Source of the DNA: JALXDT01 sp964634755
Lineage (GTDB): Bacteria; Acidobacteriota; Aminicenantia; JAMOAD01
NCBI GenBank assembly: GCA_964634755.1
Contig: CAZWJH010000107.1
Coordinates: 1-7,279 of the forward strand
Direction: 5' to 3'
DNA length: 7,279 nt
Made by a program: the position numbers and the translations under genes. The notes below the pieces were generated by a model, which worked only from the letters and a program-made list of their open reading frames with translations, ran no database searches and was not told the DNA's origin. This document shows, in pieces, positions 6,811 to 7,279 of the stretch (within the stretch, counting starts at the first letter, position 1; every line of letters starts with the position of its first letter).

Positions 6811-7044
6811 TTATTTTTTATCTCGGGGAGGGCAAGGATCGTTTCCATGACTGTCTTTTCTTTGAATTTTCCCATTTCTGCCATGAATAATAAGTTCTGA
6901 GTTTTGGTTTTTTGATATCTTCCTTGCAATGTTTATCGCTTCAGCTTTTGTTTCTGTCACTTTAGTTAGTCTCTTGTTTCCTTCGCCTCTAATTCCCCAA
7001 CCCTCAGGCGTGGGAACTACATGTTGGTTTTTGCCTTTGGCCAT
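6811..7044 (-). CDS. DUF2188 domain protein
   Basis: A 77-residue soluble protein covering the whole DUF2188 domain. It shows NQHVVPTPEGWGIRGEG (6-22), TKAEAINIARKI (32-43), ELIIHGRNGKI (50-60) and DSHGNDPCPP (64-73), all hallmarks of the family. The family is widespread, small and of unknown function; I know of no defined activity. The start is placed at ATG 7044 because GGGAGG lies six bases upstream. An in-frame TTG at 7071 would add nine residues but would place that SD inside the gene, so I reject it. It is the first gene of operon 1, directly after a strong promoter, with DUF5677-like, mini and large membrane genes behind it. Being first and having the best SD suggests it is made in greater amount than the rest. 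Confidence 0.85.
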   Translation of the reverse strand: MAKGKNQHVVPTPEGWGIRGEGNKRLTKVTETKAEAINIARKISKNQNSELIIHGRNGKIQRKDSHGNDPCPPRDKK

Positions 7045-7050
7045 TATGCA

Positions 7051-7056
7051 CCTCCC
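7051..7056 (-). promoter_or_regulatory. Ribosome binding site that sets the DUF2188 start
   Basis: The minus strand reads GGGAGG, then TGCATA, then ATG. The optimal spacing selects ATG at 7044 over the upstream TTG. Confidence 0.85.
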
Positions 7057-7092
7057 TACCGATGCCCACAATTAGACATCCAATATATCATA

Positions 7093-7121
7093 AATATAAG
7101 CAAAAAAGAGGCAGTTGTCAA
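7093..7121 (-). promoter_or_regulatory. Sigma-70-type promoter of operon 1
   Basis: TTGACA (7121-7116), an exact -35 consensus, is followed after 17 bases by TATATT (7098-7093). Start of transcription would be near 7086, giving a leader of about 40 nt. The remaining genes down to 2625 are close together and have no comparable promoter of their own, so this one probably drives all of them. Confidence 0.85.
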
Positions 7122-7160
7122 GAGAAAAGATACAATATTTTGTATTTTTTTTATTATAAC

Positions 7161-7176
7161 ATACTATATGTAGTAT
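7161..7176. promoter_or_regulatory. 16-bp palindrome, possible operator
   Basis: ATACTA (7161-7166) and TAGTAT (7171-7176) are perfect inverted arms around TATG. It lies about 40 bp upstream of the -35 box of operon 1, in a stretch with no gene. It could bind a dimeric regulator of operon 1 or of a divergent gene beyond the window edge. In such AT-rich DNA it could also arise by chance. Confidence 0.35.
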
Positions 7177-7279
7177 TTTTACCAGAATAAAATCTTGTCT
7201 TTAAAATAACAAAGCAAATTATTCAAATGTCTTAATATTTGAGGTACCAAAATATCAAAAAACCATAATATTATTATTG

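Noticed and set aside
7045..7071. TTG at 7071 as a longer start for the DUF2188 gene
   Set aside because: The strong SD GGGAGG sits inside that extension at ideal distance from ATG 7044, and the extra nine residues do not belong to the domain.
7140..7167. Divergent plus-strand promoter TTGTAT-16-TACTAT
   Set aside because: Both boxes are weak, and comparable matches are expected by chance in such AT-rich DNA; no downstream gene is visible.
7232..7258. Inverted repeat ATATTT/AAATAT around GGTACC at the right edge
   Set aside because: The arms are only A/T and the inner GGTACC is out of register with them, so it is not distinguishable from chance in this composition.

Overview
This is a strongly AT-rich stretch of bacterial DNA. 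The bacterial assignment rests on two sigma-70-type promoters (TTGACT-17-TATTAT and TTGACA-17-TATATT), Shine-Dalgarno sites matching the anti-SD consensus, and tightly packed polycistronic genes. Proteins are rich in Lys, Glu and Ile, and Arg is mostly AGA, as in many low-GC anaerobes or thermophiles. I cannot name the organism. All genes lie on the minus strand, so transcription runs from high to low coordinates.

Operon 1 (about 7120 down to 2625) starts at a clear promoter (7093-7121). It encodes a 77-residue DUF2188-type protein, then a 294-residue protein resembling DUF5677, then a 49-residue mini-gene, then a 1039-residue protein with four predicted membrane segments and a cytoplasmic part of about 850 residues. 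The last three are packed closely: 1 nt separates the DUF5677-like gene from the mini-gene, and the mini-gene overlaps the large gene by an ATGA. The mini-gene reads like the detached C-terminal tail of a type IIG / Eco57I-type restriction-methylase. No enzyme for it is present in the window.

Operon 2 (about 2349 down to 391) has its own promoter (2321-2349). It encodes a YwgA-family protein (winged-helix, Panacea/SocA-like, GTG start) followed 3 nt later by an HD-domain phosphohydrolase of the YwfO/EF1143 (COG1078) family, a probable dNTP triphosphohydrolase. The same pair sits together in Bacillus subtilis as far as I recall, so this looks like an old functional partnership.

The gene-poor stretches (1-390 and 2293-2624) carry related repeats made of a GAGCAGC-rich module and a module with a TACCT/AGGTA hairpin. 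Two complete copies in the same orientation lie just downstream of the two operon ends, so they also bracket operon 2 as direct repeats. A third, partial copy lies at 117-158. Region 1-390 also holds several further hairpins and no gene I can support. Region 2293-2624 holds the operon 2 promoter and a doubtful 43-48 residue open frame. Region 7072-7279 holds the operon 1 promoter and a 16-bp palindrome.

The most unusual parts are operon 1, whose combined role I do not recognise, and the repeat-bracketed YwgA-HD cassette. A defence or stress role for either is inference from context, not shown by the sequence.
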